Source of the DNA: Lebetimonas sp. JH292
GTDB lineage: Bacteria > Campylobacterota > Campylobacteria > Campylobacterales > Nautiliaceae
DNA length: 64,000 nt
NCBI RefSeq assembly: GCF_000523275.1
Contig: NZ_ATHQ01000001.1
Span: 769,080-833,079, forward strand
Reading direction: 5' to 3'
Below the pieces are notes generated by a model, which saw nothing but the letters and a program-made list of their open reading frames with translations, made no database searches and had not been told where the DNA came from. Position numbers and translations under genes: made by a program. Shown piece after piece: positions 1 through 10,551 of this stretch (positions are counted from its first letter, which is position 1; the number at the start of each line of letters is the position of its first letter).

Positions 1-6
1 AAAAAA

Positions 7-1848
7 ATGGCAGATACAATAAGGTTTTTGGCGGCTGATATGGTGCAAAAGGCGAATTCGGGGCATCCCGGGGCCGCTTTGGGCCTAGCTGATATAATGG
101 TGGAGCTCAGTGAAGTTATCAATCTGACCCCGCATAACCCTCATTTTATAAACAGGGACAGACTGGTGTTTTCAGGCGGGCATGCAACGCCGCTTATTTA
201 TTCAATGCTTTATTTATGGGGATATGATATTACAATGGATGATTTGAAAAATTTCAGGCAGCTTGGCAGCATTACCCCGGGTCATCCAGAATTCGGGCAT
301 ACTCCTGGGATTGAAGTGACAACTGGACCTCTTGGTCAAGGCGTGGCAAATGCCGTAGGCTTTGCAATGGCCAAAAAATTTTTACATAAAAAATTTCCGG
401 AAATTAGCCATAAAGTGTGGTGTCTGTGCGGTGACGGGGATTTGGAAGAGGGCATAAGTTATGAAGCCTGTTCAATTGCCGGAAGCGAAGGGCTTGAAGA
501 TTTGATTTTAATATACGACAGTAATAATATTTCTATTGAAGGCGAGGTCAGCAAAGTATTTAAAGACGATATTAAAAAAAGGTTTGCTTCCCAAAATTTC
601 AGAGTGCTTGAAATGAATGGGCATGATTATGAAGATATTGCCAAAACACTTAAAAAAGCACTTCAAACGGACGGAAGACCTACTATTATAATAGCAAAGA
701 CAATTATCGCAAGGGGTGCTGTCGGGCTTGAAGGAAGCGAAAAAACACACGGCGCGCCTCTTGGTGAAGATGTTATAAAGAAAAGTAAAAAAGCAGCCGG
801 ATTTCCTGATGATAAAACTTTTTTTGTGCCTGATGATGTACTGGTCAGGTTCAGATGTGTAAAAGAAAAAGGTGAATTATTAGAAGCCGAATGGAGAAAA
901 AAAGCAAATACCCAGGAAATTGAAGAATTTTTTAACAGGGATTTTAGTAAAATTAAATGGCCTGAATTTGAAAAAAATGTCAGCCTTGCCACAAGAAAAA
1001 GCAACGGAGAAATTTTAAATGCAATTGCAAAGGCAGTTCCGTCTTTTCTTGGCGGAAGTGCGGATTTGGCCCCGTCAAACAACACCCATTTAAAAGATGA
1101 AGATGATTTTCCTCACGGGAGAAATTTACATTTCGGTATCAGGGAACACGCAATGGGGGCTATAAACAATGCCTTTAGCGCATACGGGTTTTTGCCTTAC
1201 GCTGCCACATTTTTGGTATTTAGCGATTATTTAAGAGGAGCGCTTAGAATATCGGCGCTAAGTTCACATAAAAATTACTGGATATTCACACATGATTCCA
1301 TTGCACTCGGGGAAGACGGGCCGACCCATCAGCCGGTTGAGCATTTAACGGCGCTTAGGGCTGTTCCTAATCTTTATGTTTTCAGACCCGCAGATGCGAA
1401 TGAAAATGTAAACTGTTGGAAGACGGCACTTAATATCGACGCACCGGTTGCTTTTGCCCTTAGCCGTCAGGGGCTTAAAAACATTACTCCAAAAGATGTT
1501 GATTTAAGCATGGGGGCTTATGTTTTAAAAGAAGGTGACGGGGTTACACTCCTTGCAAGCGGAAGTGAAGTGAATTTAGCAATGGAAGTTGCTGAGGAAA
1601 TTGATGCAAGGGTTGTAAGTGTGCCTTGTTTTGATCTGTTTGATAAACAGACACAGGAATTTAAAAAAGGGCTCTTAAAAGGAAAAGTTATTGCCATTGA
1701 AGCCGCACGGGGGCTTGAATGGTATAAATATGCCGATATGGTGATTGGAATGGAAAGTTTTGGCGCAAGTGGAAAGGGAAGTGAAGTTTATAAATATTTC
1801 GGATTTGACGCTGAAAAAATTATAAATAAAATAAAGGATAACAAATGA
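7..1848 (+). CDS. tkt: Transketolase, N-terminus at window edge
   Basis: Transketolase moves two-carbon ketol units between sugar phosphates in the non-oxidative pentose phosphate pathway, using thiamine diphosphate. The first ATG gives 613 residues, a little short for the family (about 640-660). The frame is open to the window edge (two Lys codons upstream), so the true start may lie a few codons outside. Visible motifs are SGHPG near residue 18, the ThDP/metal motif GDGDLEEG at about 142-149, GGSADLAPSN in the pyrimidine-binding domain, and GEDGPTHQPVEHL. It overlaps the next gene by four bases (ATGA), which suggests co-transcription. Intact and confidently assigned. Confidence 0.95.
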   Translation: MADTIRFLAADMVQKANSGHPGAALGLADIMVELSEVINLTPHNPHFINRDRLVFSGGHATPLIYSMLYLWGYDITMDDLKNFRQLGSITPGHPEFGHTPGIEVTTGPLGQGVANAVGFAMAKKFLHKKFPEISHKVWCLCGDGDLEEGISYEACSIAGSEGLEDLILIYDSNNISIEGEVSKVFKDDIKKRFASQNFRVLEMNGHDYEDIAKTLKKALQTDGRPTIIIAKTIIARGAVGLEGSEKTHGAPLGEDVIKKSKKAAGFPDDKTFFVPDDVLVRFRCVKEKGELLEAEWRKKANTQEIEEFFNRDFSKIKWPEFEKNVSLATRKSNGEILNAIAKAVPSFLGGSADLAPSNNTHLKDEDDFPHGRNLHFGIREHAMGAINNAFSAYGFLPYAATFLVFSDYLRGALRISALSSHKNYWIFTHDSIALGEDGPTHQPVEHLTALRAVPNLYVFRPADANENVNCWKTALNIDAPVAFALSRQGLKNITPKDVDLSMGAYVLKEGDGVTLLASGSEVNLAMEVAEEIDARVVSVPCFDLFDKQTQEFKKGLLKGKVIAIEAARGLEWYKYADMVIGMESFGASGKGSEVYKYFGFDAEKIINKIKDNK

Positions 1849-2942
1849 TTTTAGCAACACCGGGACCTGTTGAAATCCCTTATTTTGTAAGGGAAACTTT
1901 TTTAAAAGAGACAATACACCACAGAACGCCTGAATTTAAACAGATTCTGCTTGATACTCTTGAAAGATTCAAAAAAGTGACCCATCTGCCCGAAGCCGTA
2001 TTTTTAACAAGTTCCGGAAGCGGGGCTATGGAGGCGGCTGTAACAAACATTGTAAAACAAAAAGCCCTAACAGTAAATGCCGGAAAATTCGGTGAAAGAT
2101 GGGGAAAAATCTGCAATGCGTTTAATATCCCTTTCAGGGAAATAAAATATGACTGGGATACCCCTGCTGCGGCAGATGATATTGTTGCAGCTGTCGAGGA
2201 AGATGAAGAAATAGATTCAATATTTATTCAGATTTGTGAGAGTGCGGGAGGGCTCAGGCATCCGGTTGAAGAAATTGCGGCCGAAGTTAAACTGATAAAC
2301 CCCGATATCATAATAGTGGCAGATGCTATCACCGCTATGGGGGTTGAAGATATAGATACCGCAAATATCGATGTTTTGGTAGGCGGAAGCCAAAAGGCGT
2401 TTATGCTTCCTCCGGGGCTTGCAATGTTAGGTTTCAGTGAAAAAGCCGTTGAAAGGATAGGAAGCGGAAAAGGATTTTATTTTAACCTTGCAAATGAAAT
2501 AAAAAAACAGCGTGAGGGCTCAACATCTTTTACACCAGCAACAAGTCTGGTTATTGCATTGAATGAAGTGCTTAAAAAATTAGAGAAAATAGGGTTTGAG
2601 AAGCATTATGAAACAACGGCTAAAAGACACAGTGCACTGCTTGCGGCTATTGAAGAAATAGGACTTACTGTTTTTCCTCAGGTGCCGGCACCTTCAATGG
2701 CTGCGGTTTACAGTGAAAAAGTGGAGGAAATCAGAAAAATATTGAAAGAAAAATATGAAATCAATGTTGCGGGAGGCCAGGATTTTATGAAAGGCAAACT
2801 CTTTAGAATCAACAATATGGGAATAATAGAAGAAAATAAAATGGAGTATATTGTTAATTCACTTGAACTTGCTTTAGATGAGCTTGGAATCAGAAAATAT
2901 GACGGCAGTGCACTCAGAACATATACCGAGGAGAGAAAATAG
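1845..2942 (+). CDS. Class-V PLP aminotransferase, alanine-glyoxylate/serine-pyruvate type
   Basis: A fold-type I aminotransferase of 365 residues, a normal length. It begins MILATPGPVEIP, typical of the alanine-glyoxylate/serine-pyruvate group in which ATPGP binds the PLP phosphate. The PLP-binding lysine is probably Lys184 in GGSQKAFMLPPG. The exact substrates cannot be read from sequence; serine, alanine or aspartate with pyruvate or glyoxylate are possible. It starts inside the transketolase stop codon and the next gene follows directly, so these genes form an operon. Intact. Confidence 0.88.
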   Translation: MILATPGPVEIPYFVRETFLKETIHHRTPEFKQILLDTLERFKKVTHLPEAVFLTSSGSGAMEAAVTNIVKQKALTVNAGKFGERWGKICNAFNIPFREIKYDWDTPAAADDIVAAVEEDEEIDSIFIQICESAGGLRHPVEEIAAEVKLINPDIIIVADAITAMGVEDIDTANIDVLVGGSQKAFMLPPGLAMLGFSEKAVERIGSGKGFYFNLANEIKKQREGSTSFTPATSLVIALNEVLKKLEKIGFEKHYETTAKRHSALLAAIEEIGLTVFPQVPAPSMAAVYSEKVEEIRKILKEKYEINVAGGQDFMKGKLFRINNMGIIEENKMEYIVNSLELALDELGIRKYDGSALRTYTEERK

Positions 2943-4986
<2,044 letters not shown>

Positions 4987-4997
4987 AAGGGGTGAGT

Positions 4998-5080
4998 AGT
5001 GATTTGTGAGTTGCCAAGTTCCAAGAGGCCAAGTGAAAAGTGTAAAGTTAAAAATGGAAAATGGAAAATGAGCGAAAATG
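4998..5080 (+). repeat. Heptad array 1 (downstream of purA)
   Basis: Degenerate 7-bp units run head to tail: AGTGATT, TGTGAGT, TGCCAAG, TTCCAAG, then after a one-base slip AGTGAAA (5032), AGTGTAA, AGTTAAA, AATGGAA, AATGGAA, AATGAGC, GAAAATG. The array fills the gap after purA and passes directly into the hairpin repeat. Its first half matches the array at 52306-52368 in unit types and order. Confidence 0.85.
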
Positions 5081-5151
5081 AGCAAAGCGAATTACGCTCA
5101 CCTGGCTATCAAAAGCGGCTATGGTGGAAAAATGGAAAGTGAAAATTGAAA
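5080..5151 (+). repeat. Dispersed hairpin repeat, copy A, followed by heptads
   Basis: Contains an AGCG/CGCT inverted repeat and the core CTCACCTGGCT, AAAAGCGGC, TGGTGGAAA. Related copies lie at 47668-47720 and 52365-52410. Copy A is the most diverged in the second stem. It is followed by three heptads (AATGGAA, AGTGAAA, ATTGAAA, 5131-5151), and the last supplies the TTG start codon of the FliJ-like gene. Confidence 0.75.
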
Positions 5152-5547
5152 ACGAAATTTTCAGCAGTTGTAAAAGTTAAAAAACAAGAAGTTGATAAAA
5201 TTGAAAAAGATATACAAAAAATAAATTATTCTATAACCGAACTTAATAAAAAAATAGAAGAACTTCAAAATATTCTTTTTTCTTTAATTCCTCCTCAAAA
5301 TGGAAATTTTTCTCTTTTTTCACAAATTAAAACACAGCAGAATCTTTTAAGAAATGAAATTGAAAAATTTAAAAACCAAATACTTTTTTTAAAAAGCAGA
5401 AAAAATGAACTTATGAATGAGCTTAAAAAAGCAAATATTGAATATGAAAAAATGAAATATTTAGAAAACGAAGAAATTAAAAAAATAATAAAAAAAGCAA
5501 AACTTAAAGAAGCTAAAGATATGGATGAAATTGCTATAAAAAAATGA
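5146..5547 (+). CDS. fliJ: FliJ-like flagellar export chaperone
   Basis: A 133-residue, Lys/Glu-rich, almost wholly alpha-helical coiled-coil protein with no membrane segment, matching FliJ-family proteins in size and composition. FliJ couples the flagellar export ATPase FliI to the export gate. The assignment rests on coiled-coil character and on its position after purA, where Campylobacterota often keep a FliJ-like gene. The start is a TTG lying inside a heptad repeat, so translation may depend on that repeat. It overlaps the next gene by four bases. Confidence 0.65.
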   Translation: MKTKFSAVVKVKKQEVDKIEKDIQKINYSITELNKKIEELQNILFSLIPPQNGNFSLFSQIKTQQNLLRNEIEKFKNQILFLKSRKNELMNELKKANIEYEKMKYLENEEIKKIIKKAKLKEAKDMDEIAIKK

Positions 5548-5984
5548 ATCCAAATAAAATATATTTAGTTCAAACAGATACAACCGTTGGGTTTTTGTCT
5601 AGAGATAAAAAAAGATTAAATAAAATAAAAAACCGTCCTATAAACCAGCCCGTTTTAATAGAAGCGGACAGTTTAAAAACTTTAAAACAATTTGCAAGAG
5701 TTCCCAATAAATTTAAAAACAGGGTAAGAAGAAGTAAAAAAACCACTTTTATATATCCAAATAAAAAAAGTTTCAGGATTGTAAAAGATGAAAGACATTT
5801 GGAGTTTTTGAAAAAATTTTCCTGGATGTATTCCACTTCCGCCAATAAAAGCGGCAGAAAATTTGATGAAATGTGGGCTAGAAACACAGCCGATGTTACA
5901 GTGGAAAATAAAAGAGGCCTTTTTGAGGGAAAACCTTCTAAGATTTATAAACTTTCAAGAAATAAAATAAAAAAAATAAGATAA
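5544..5984 (+). CDS. Short Sua5/YciO/YrdC-family protein
   Basis: A 146-residue protein with the YrdC-type landmarks QTDTTVGFLS near the N-terminus and STSANKSG in the middle, which in TsaC/Sua5 help bind threonine and ATP when making threonylcarbamoyl-AMP for tRNA t6A37. It is shorter than canonical TsaC (about 190), so it may be a compact Campylobacterota version or a paralogue of unknown role. It starts within the stop of the FliJ-like gene (ATGA). Confidence 0.75.
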   Translation: MNPNKIYLVQTDTTVGFLSRDKKRLNKIKNRPINQPVLIEADSLKTLKQFARVPNKFKNRVRRSKKTTFIYPNKKSFRIVKDERHLEFLKKFSWMYSTSANKSGRKFDEMWARNTADVTVENKRGLFEGKPSKIYKLSRNKIKKIR

Positions 5985-5991
5985 TGGAAAA

Positions 5992-6471
5992 TTGACAATG
6001 GGCAAAAAATTTAGTTTAAAAAAGTCATTTTACATTTTACATTTTACATTTTACATTTTTATTTTTGGTTGTGCCACAAAAACAACCACGATTTATGCGG
6101 TAATCGACACTCCTTTTGTAAAAGCGGCTGATCAGGGATTTTTGGAAAAAGGCTTTAATTATAAAAAACTTATAATTTATAAAGATGCCAGTGTTCCGGT
6201 TGAATTTACTATTTACAAAAACAGTGTTTGCTTAAATAAAAAATGTGTTTCAAAAAATAGATTTATCAAAAAACTCTCTCCCGAGTACCCCAAAAATCTT
6301 ATAGATAAAATAATAGAAAAAAAGCCTATTCAAAATTTGGGTAAAATTATAAAATTAAAAAACGGTTTTTTGCAAAAAAATTTAAGGTTTTATTATTTAG
6401 TAACAAAAAATAAAGTTTTATTTAAAGATAAAAAGAAAAAAATTTTAATTATGATAAGGAAAATAAAATGA
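5992..6471 (+). CDS. Putative lipoprotein with repeat-encoded signal peptide
   Basis: A 159-residue protein of no recognised family. The N-terminus is basic (KKFSLKKS), then hydrophobic ([14 protein letters not shown]), then Cys in a lipobox-like IFGC, indicating a lipoprotein. The hydrophobic core is encoded by five tandem CATTTTA units. Possible starts are TTG at 5992 and ATG at 5998, both inside heptad units (AATTGAC, AATGGGC). The mature part is Lys-rich with two close Cys residues. Its 3' end overlaps the ATG of the UDP-glucose dehydrogenase gene. Confidence 0.6.
   Translation: MTMGKKFSLKKSFYILHFTFYIFIFGCATKTTTIYAVIDTPFVKAADQGFLEKGFNYKKLIIYKDASVPVEFTIYKNSVCLNKKCVSKNRFIKKLSPEYPKNLIDKIIEKKPIQNLGKIIKLKNGFLQKNLRFYYLVTKNKVLFKDKKKKILIMIRKIK
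6026..6060 (+). repeat. 7-bp tandem repeat CATTTTA x5 inside a coding region
   Basis: Four exact CATTTTA copies plus a final CATTTTT lie in the signal-peptide region of the lipoprotein. Because the unit is not a multiple of three, gain or loss of one copy would frameshift the gene. The unit is the reverse complement of TAAAATG-type heptads seen in intergenic arrays. Confidence 0.95.
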
Positions 6472-7634
6472 AAATAGCAATCGCCGGGACAGGATATGTA
6501 GGGCTAAGCAATGCGGTACTTCTTTCGCAAAACAACGAAGTGGTGGCTCTTGACATAATCCCTGAGAAAGTGGAAATGGTAAATAAAAGAATATCTCCAA
6601 TCGAAGATAAGGAAATAACTGAGTTTTTCCAGACAAAAAAATTAAATCTAAAAGCCACTACTGATAAAAAAGAAGCTTACGAGGGGGCTGAATATGTGGT
6701 AATAGCAACTCCTACGGATTACGACCCTGTTACCAATTATTTTAATACCAAATCAATTGAAAGCGTTATAAAAGATGTAATAGAAATAAATCCATCAGCT
6801 ACAATAGTAATCCGCTCAACCATCCCGATAGGTTATACCGAAAGAATTAAAAAAGAATTTGATTTTAAAAACATATTTTTTGTTCCCGAATTTTTAAGAG
6901 AAGGTAAGGCTTTATATGATAGCTTATATCCAAGCAGGATTATTGTGGGTGAAAAAAGCGCTAAAGCCGAGATATTTGCCAATTTACTTAGAGACGGCGC
7001 ATATAAAGAGACAATTCCGCTTGTTTTTACAAACAATACCGAAGCCGAGGCGGTTAAACTTTTTGCAAATACCTATCTTGCCATGAGGGTTTCATTTTTT
7101 AATGAACTGGACAATTTTGCCATATCAAAAGGCCTTAATACAAAAGAAATAATTGAAGGTGTGTGTCTGGACTCAAGAATCGGAATGCATTATAACAACC
7201 CTTCATTCGGATACGGCGGATACTGTCTTCCAAAAGACACAAAACAGCTTTTGGCAAATTACAGGCTTGATAACGTTCCGCAGAGACTTATTGATGCGAT
7301 AGTGGAATCCAATGTAATAAGAAAAGAATTTATTGCAAAAAGATTACTTGATAAAAAACCGGAAACAGTCGGTGTTTATAGGCTCATTATGAAAGCGGGA
7401 AGCGATAATTTCAGAAGCAGCGCCATATTTGATGTGGTTGAAATGTTAAAACCTTTTGTAAAAATAGTAGTTTATGAGCCAAAGGCAAAAGGGGATGAAA
7501 TAGAGGATGTTGAATTTAGCGACAGTTTGGGCGAACTTAAAGAATGCGATGTAATTTTAGCAAACAGAATTGATGAAAATTTAGAGCCAATTAAAGATAA
7601 AGTTTACACAAGGGATATTTATTCTAAAGACTAA
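6468..7634 (+). CDS. ugd: UDP-glucose 6-dehydrogenase
   Basis: Oxidises UDP-glucose twice with NAD+ to UDP-glucuronate. At 388 residues it is the normal short bacterial length. The Rossmann motif [10 protein letters not shown] is at the N-terminus, [10 protein letters not shown] is present in the middle, and the catalytic Cys is near residue 253 in [14 protein letters not shown]. The product feeds the UDP-glucuronate epimerase that follows. It starts four bases before the lipoprotein stop. Intact. Confidence 0.94.
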   Translation: MKIAIAGTGYVGLSNAVLLSQNNEVVALDIIPEKVEMVNKRISPIEDKEITEFFQTKKLNLKATTDKKEAYEGAEYVVIATPTDYDPVTNYFNTKSIESVIKDVIEINPSATIVIRSTIPIGYTERIKKEFDFKNIFFVPEFLREGKALYDSLYPSRIIVGEKSAKAEIFANLLRDGAYKETIPLVFTNNTEAEAVKLFANTYLAMRVSFFNELDNFAISKGLNTKEIIEGVCLDSRIGMHYNNPSFGYGGYCLPKDTKQLLANYRLDNVPQRLIDAIVESNVIRKEFIAKRLLDKKPETVGVYRLIMKAGSDNFRSSAIFDVVEMLKPFVKIVVYEPKAKGDEIEDVEFSDSLGELKECDVILANRIDENLEPIKDKVYTRDIYSKD

Positions 7635-7639
7635 TTTTA

Positions 7640-7716
7640 AGTTAAAAATGAAAAATGTAAAGTGAAAAAGGAAGAATAAATATAAATAATAAATAAGTGA
7701 AAAAGGAAGAATATGA
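7640..7716 (+). repeat. Heptad array 2, supplying an SD site and start codon
   Basis: Eleven contiguous 7-bp units in one register: AGTTAAA, AATGAAA, AATGTAA, AGTGAAA, AAGGAAG, AATAAAT, ATAAATA, ATAAATA, AGTGAAA, AAGGAAG, AATATGA. The 18-bp stretch AGTGAAAAAGGAAGAATA occurs twice exactly 35 bp apart (5 x 7). The second AAGGAAG is the Shine-Dalgarno sequence and the last unit contains the ATG of the epimerase. Confidence 0.95.
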
Positions 7717-8753
7717 AAATATTAGTAACAGGGACAGCAGGATTTATAGGATTTCATTTGGCCAACAGACTTGCCAAAAGAGGAGATGAAGTAGTAGGGC
7801 TTGATTGTATAAATGATTATTATGATGTGAATTTAAAATATGCAAGGTTAAATGAGGCTGGAATTGACAAGGAAAAAATAGAATATAACGAAATTGTAGA
7901 ATCTAATAAATATCCTAATTACAGGTTTATAAAACTAAACCTTGAAGATAAATTTAATCTTTTTAAGCTTTTTGAAAAAGAAAAATTCGATAAAGTATGC
8001 CACCTTGCGGCACAGGCAGGGGTTAGATATTCACTTAAAAATCCGGATGCTTATATCAGTTCAAATATTGTAGGGCATATGAACATACTTGAGGCCATAA
8101 GACACAATGGAGTAAAAGCTCTTTCGTATGCAAGCAGCTCGAGCGTATACGGGCTAAATAAAAAACAGCCTTTTTCAACAGATGATAATGTAGACCATCC
8201 TGTCAGTCTGTATGCCGCTACAAAAAAAGCAGATGAGCTTATGAGTCATACATATTCATATCTTTACAATATTCCTACAACAGGGCTGAGGTTTTTTACC
8301 GTTTACGGGCCTTGGGGAAGACCTGATATGGCACTTTTTAAATTTGTAAAAAATATACTCTTAGATAAACCGATAGATGTATATAACTATGGCGATATGC
8401 AAAGGGATTTTACATATATAGACGATATTGTCGAAGGGGTGATAAGGGTAATTGACAATCCCCCAAAACCAAATCCTCAGTGGAACGGAAGGACGAGCGA
8501 GAGTGTGGCTCCGTATAAAGTTTACAATATAGGAAACGGCGCTCCGGTTAGACTTATGGATTTTATAGAGGCAATTGAAGAAGTACTTGGTAAAAAAGCT
8601 AAAAAAAACCTGCTTCCAATGCAGCCCGGGGATGTTGCAAGCACATGGGCCGATACGACTGATTTGCAAAAAGATTTAGGATATAAGCCTTATACAGATG
8701 TAAGAGAGGGAATTAAAAAGTTTGTGGAATGGTATAGATGGTTTTATAAATGA
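7713..8753 (+). CDS. UDP-glucuronate 4-epimerase (SDR epimerase)
   Basis: An extended short-chain dehydrogenase/reductase of 346 residues. The NAD-binding motif TGTAGFIGFHLA is at residues 6-17, a serine-rich active-site stretch ASSSSVYG follows, and the YxxxK motif is YAATKK. The insert DCINDYYDVNLKYARL is typical of UDP-glucuronate 4-epimerases, giving UDP-galacturonate. The preceding ugd gene makes the substrate. Its SD and start lie in a heptad array and its stop codon lies in the next array, so both ends are embedded in repeats. Confidence 0.88.
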   Translation: MKILVTGTAGFIGFHLANRLAKRGDEVVGLDCINDYYDVNLKYARLNEAGIDKEKIEYNEIVESNKYPNYRFIKLNLEDKFNLFKLFEKEKFDKVCHLAAQAGVRYSLKNPDAYISSNIVGHMNILEAIRHNGVKALSYASSSSVYGLNKKQPFSTDDNVDHPVSLYAATKKADELMSHTYSYLYNIPTTGLRFFTVYGPWGRPDMALFKFVKNILLDKPIDVYNYGDMQRDFTYIDDIVEGVIRVIDNPPKPNPQWNGRTSESVAPYKVYNIGNGAPVRLMDFIEAIEEVLGKKAKKNLLPMQPGDVASTWADTTDLQKDLGYKPYTDVREGIKKFVEWYRWFYK

Positions 8754-8820
8754 TGAATGATGAATGATATAATGTTAAATGATGAATGAGAAATTTTGGA
8801 TGTTAAATTATGAATAAGAA
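8751..8820 (+). repeat. Heptad array 3
   Basis: Ten contiguous heptads: TGATGAA, TGATGAA, TGATATA, ATGTTAA, ATGATGA, ATGAGAA, ATTTTGG, ATGTTAA, ATTATGA, ATAAGAA. The first unit contains the TGA stop codon of the UDP-glucuronate epimerase. Confidence 0.92.
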
Positions 8821-8853
8821 AGGAAAAATTAAAGAAAATAATATATAATTGAA

Positions 8854-9127
8854 GTGAAAAAAGAATATATAATGTCAAAACAATTATTAAGATGTGGAAC
8901 TTCAATTGGCAAATATAAAGGAAGCTCAAGCTGGTATAACTAAAAAAGATTTTGTTTCAAAAATGAGTATAGTGAATAAAGAAGCAAGAGAAACAAAATA
9001 TTGGCTAAGATTATTAAATGATAGTGGTTATTTTGAAGAAAATAAAAAATTGTTAAAAGAAATTGATTCAATAATCAATATTTTGACTAAAAATATTAAA
9101 GCATTACAAAAAATCAAAAAGGGCTAA
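8854..9127 (+). pseudogene. S23-type four-helix-bundle protein, truncated and frameshifted
   Basis: The segment EYIMSKQLLRCGTSIG, then in another frame KEAQAGITKKDFVSKMS and KEARETKYWLRLL, matches the four-helix-bundle (23S rRNA intervening-sequence, S23) family. About two bases appear lost between GTSIG and the expected ANIKEAQAG. The N-terminal helix is missing and replaced by the upstream heptad array. The family's function is poorly known. Two more remnants lie at 14186 and 18400. A 77-residue product starting at 8894 could still be made. Confidence 0.8.
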
Positions 9128-9128
9128 A

Positions 9129-10196
9129 ATGAAAACAAATTCAACATTTAACATTAAACATCTAACATCTATCTTAGTTACCGGCGGGGCCGGATATATA
9201 GGAAGTCATGTTGTAAAGCTGCTTTTAGAAAACAGTGATTATAATGTGACTGTTATTGACAGTTTAGTTACAGGATTTAAAGATACAATTGATACATTAA
9301 AAACTATAAGGAATTTTGATTTTATTCAAGCGGATTTGAGTAATTGGAAAGAAATTAAAGGTATTTTTAAAACAAAAAAATTTGATGTTATTATTCATTT
9401 TGCTGCAAGCCTGATTGTGCCTGAGAGTGTAGAAAAGCCTTTAAAATATTATTTAAACAATACAGCAAATACTGCAAATTTAGTAAAACTTGCCAATGAA
9501 TATAGTACTAAAAAATTTATATTTTCTTCGACTGCGGCGGTATACGGCGAACCGGATATGAAAGTGAAAAGTGAAAAGTTAAAAGTAAAAAATGTCGGTA
9601 TTAGTGAAGATTTTCCTACAAATCCGATAAATCCGTACGGACAGAGTAAACTGTTCAGCGAAAAAATAATTCAAGATGCAGCAAAAGCAAATCCTGAATT
9701 TAAATATGTTATTTTTAGATATTTTAATGTGGCGGGGGCGAGCCCCGATTTGATGATAGGGCAGAAAACAAAAGATGCAACCCATTTAATAAAAGTGGCA
9801 AGCGAATGTGCTGTGGGGAAAAGAGATAAAATATATATTTTTGGGGATGATTATCCAACACCTGATGGAACCTGCATAAGGGATTATATTCATGTAGTAG
9901 ATTTAGCGGATGCTCATATTAAAGCAATTGATTATTTAGATAATGAAAAAAGTGATATTTTTAACGTAGGATACGGCAGGGGCGCTAGTGTAAAAGAGGT
10001 AATTGATACAATGAAAAAGGTAAGCGGGGTTGATTTTAAAGTAGAAAATGCTAAGAGAAGGGCGGGAGATCCAGCAATGCTGATTTCAGACAATACAAAA
10101 ATAAAAGAAAAAATGAAATGGCAGCCAAAATATGATAATTTGGAATTTATCTGTAAAACAGCGTATGAGTGGGAAAAAAAGCTAAATAAATTATGA
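9129..10196 (+). CDS. galE: UDP-glucose 4-epimerase with two heptad insertions
   Basis: Interconverts UDP-glucose and UDP-galactose. The protein has 355 residues; the family norm is about 330-340. The Rossmann motif TGGAGYIG is at residues 18-25 and the catalytic motif is NPYGQSK. The first 14 residues are encoded largely by heptads (9140-9174). A second array (9563-9597) inserts about 12 residues (near 145-157) after VYGEPD, close to the active-site region. The frame is kept in both cases. Otherwise intact. Confidence 0.9.
   Translation: MKTNSTFNIKHLTSILVTGGAGYIGSHVVKLLLENSDYNVTVIDSLVTGFKDTIDTLKTIRNFDFIQADLSNWKEIKGIFKTKKFDVIIHFAASLIVPESVEKPLKYYLNNTANTANLVKLANEYSTKKFIFSSTAAVYGEPDMKVKSEKLKVKNVGISEDFPTNPINPYGQSKLFSEKIIQDAAKANPEFKYVIFRYFNVAGASPDLMIGQKTKDATHLIKVASECAVGKRDKIYIFGDDYPTPDGTCIRDYIHVVDLADAHIKAIDYLDNEKSDIFNVGYGRGASVKEVIDTMKKVSGVDFKVENAKRRAGDPAMLISDNTKIKEKMKWQPKYDNLEFICKTAYEWEKKLNKL
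9140..9174 (+). repeat. Heptad array at galE start
   Basis: Five contiguous units, TTCAACA, TTTAACA, TTAAACA, TCTAACA, TCTATCT, are translated as the extra N-terminus of GalE just before the first beta strand. Confidence 0.9.
9563..9597 (+). repeat. Heptad array inside galE
   Basis: Five contiguous units, AGTGAAA, AGTGAAA, AGTTAAA, AGTAAAA, AATGTCG. The 35 bases are translated as a Lys-rich insertion that ordinary GalE proteins lack. Confidence 0.92.
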
Positions 10197-10246
10197 ATGT
10201 TGAATTATGAGTGGTAAATTATGAGTGGTAAATTGTGAATGGTATA
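10191..10246 (+). repeat. Heptad array 4, overlapping galE stop
   Basis: Eight contiguous units: TTATGAA, TGTTGAA, TTATGAG, TGGTAAA, TTATGAG, TGGTAAA, TTGTGAA, TGGTATA. The first includes the galE TGA stop. Positions 10191-10220 are identical to 24501-24530. Confidence 0.93.
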
Positions 10247-10279
10247 TTTGTATATACTTTTAATAAAAAAGGTTCTTAT

Positions 10280-10499
10280 ATGGAGGCAATAGCAAAAGTT
10301 TTTATAAGTGGGAATTCACAGGCAATTAGAATACCTAAAGAAAATAAATCCAGAAAAAGTAGAAAGAAAATGAAAAAATAACAATAATCCAATAAATAGC
10401 AGAAAAGGTTGGGATGAAGCATTTAAAAAAATGCACAAAAATAATGATGATAAACTTTTAATTGATGATAGTTTAGATTGGGATATGGATGTGTTTTAA
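10280..10499 (+). pseudogene. VapB/AbrB-type antitoxin remnant
   Basis: The first frame reads MEAIAKVFISGNSQAIRIPKE, less its last residue in most relatives: the swapped-hairpin AbrB/MazE DNA-binding start of VapB-type antitoxins. It then terminates early. A second frame near the end reads GWDEAFKKMHKNNDDKLLI and ends DMDVF, the usual C-terminal toxin-binding tail. The middle is missing. No toxin gene follows, as galU starts 53 bases later. The whole 10.20-10.55 kb gap holds only this remnant and a heptad array. Confidence 0.75.
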
Positions 10500-10551
10500 A
10501 TTCTCCAAGACCAACTAAAAACGATTAATGTTATTAGAATAAGGAGAAAAG

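Noticed and set aside
663-1085. Long minus-strand open frames opposite transketolase, ribosomal protein and other intact genes
   Set aside because: They are antisense shadows of well-supported genes, with no SD, no family resemblance and biased composition.
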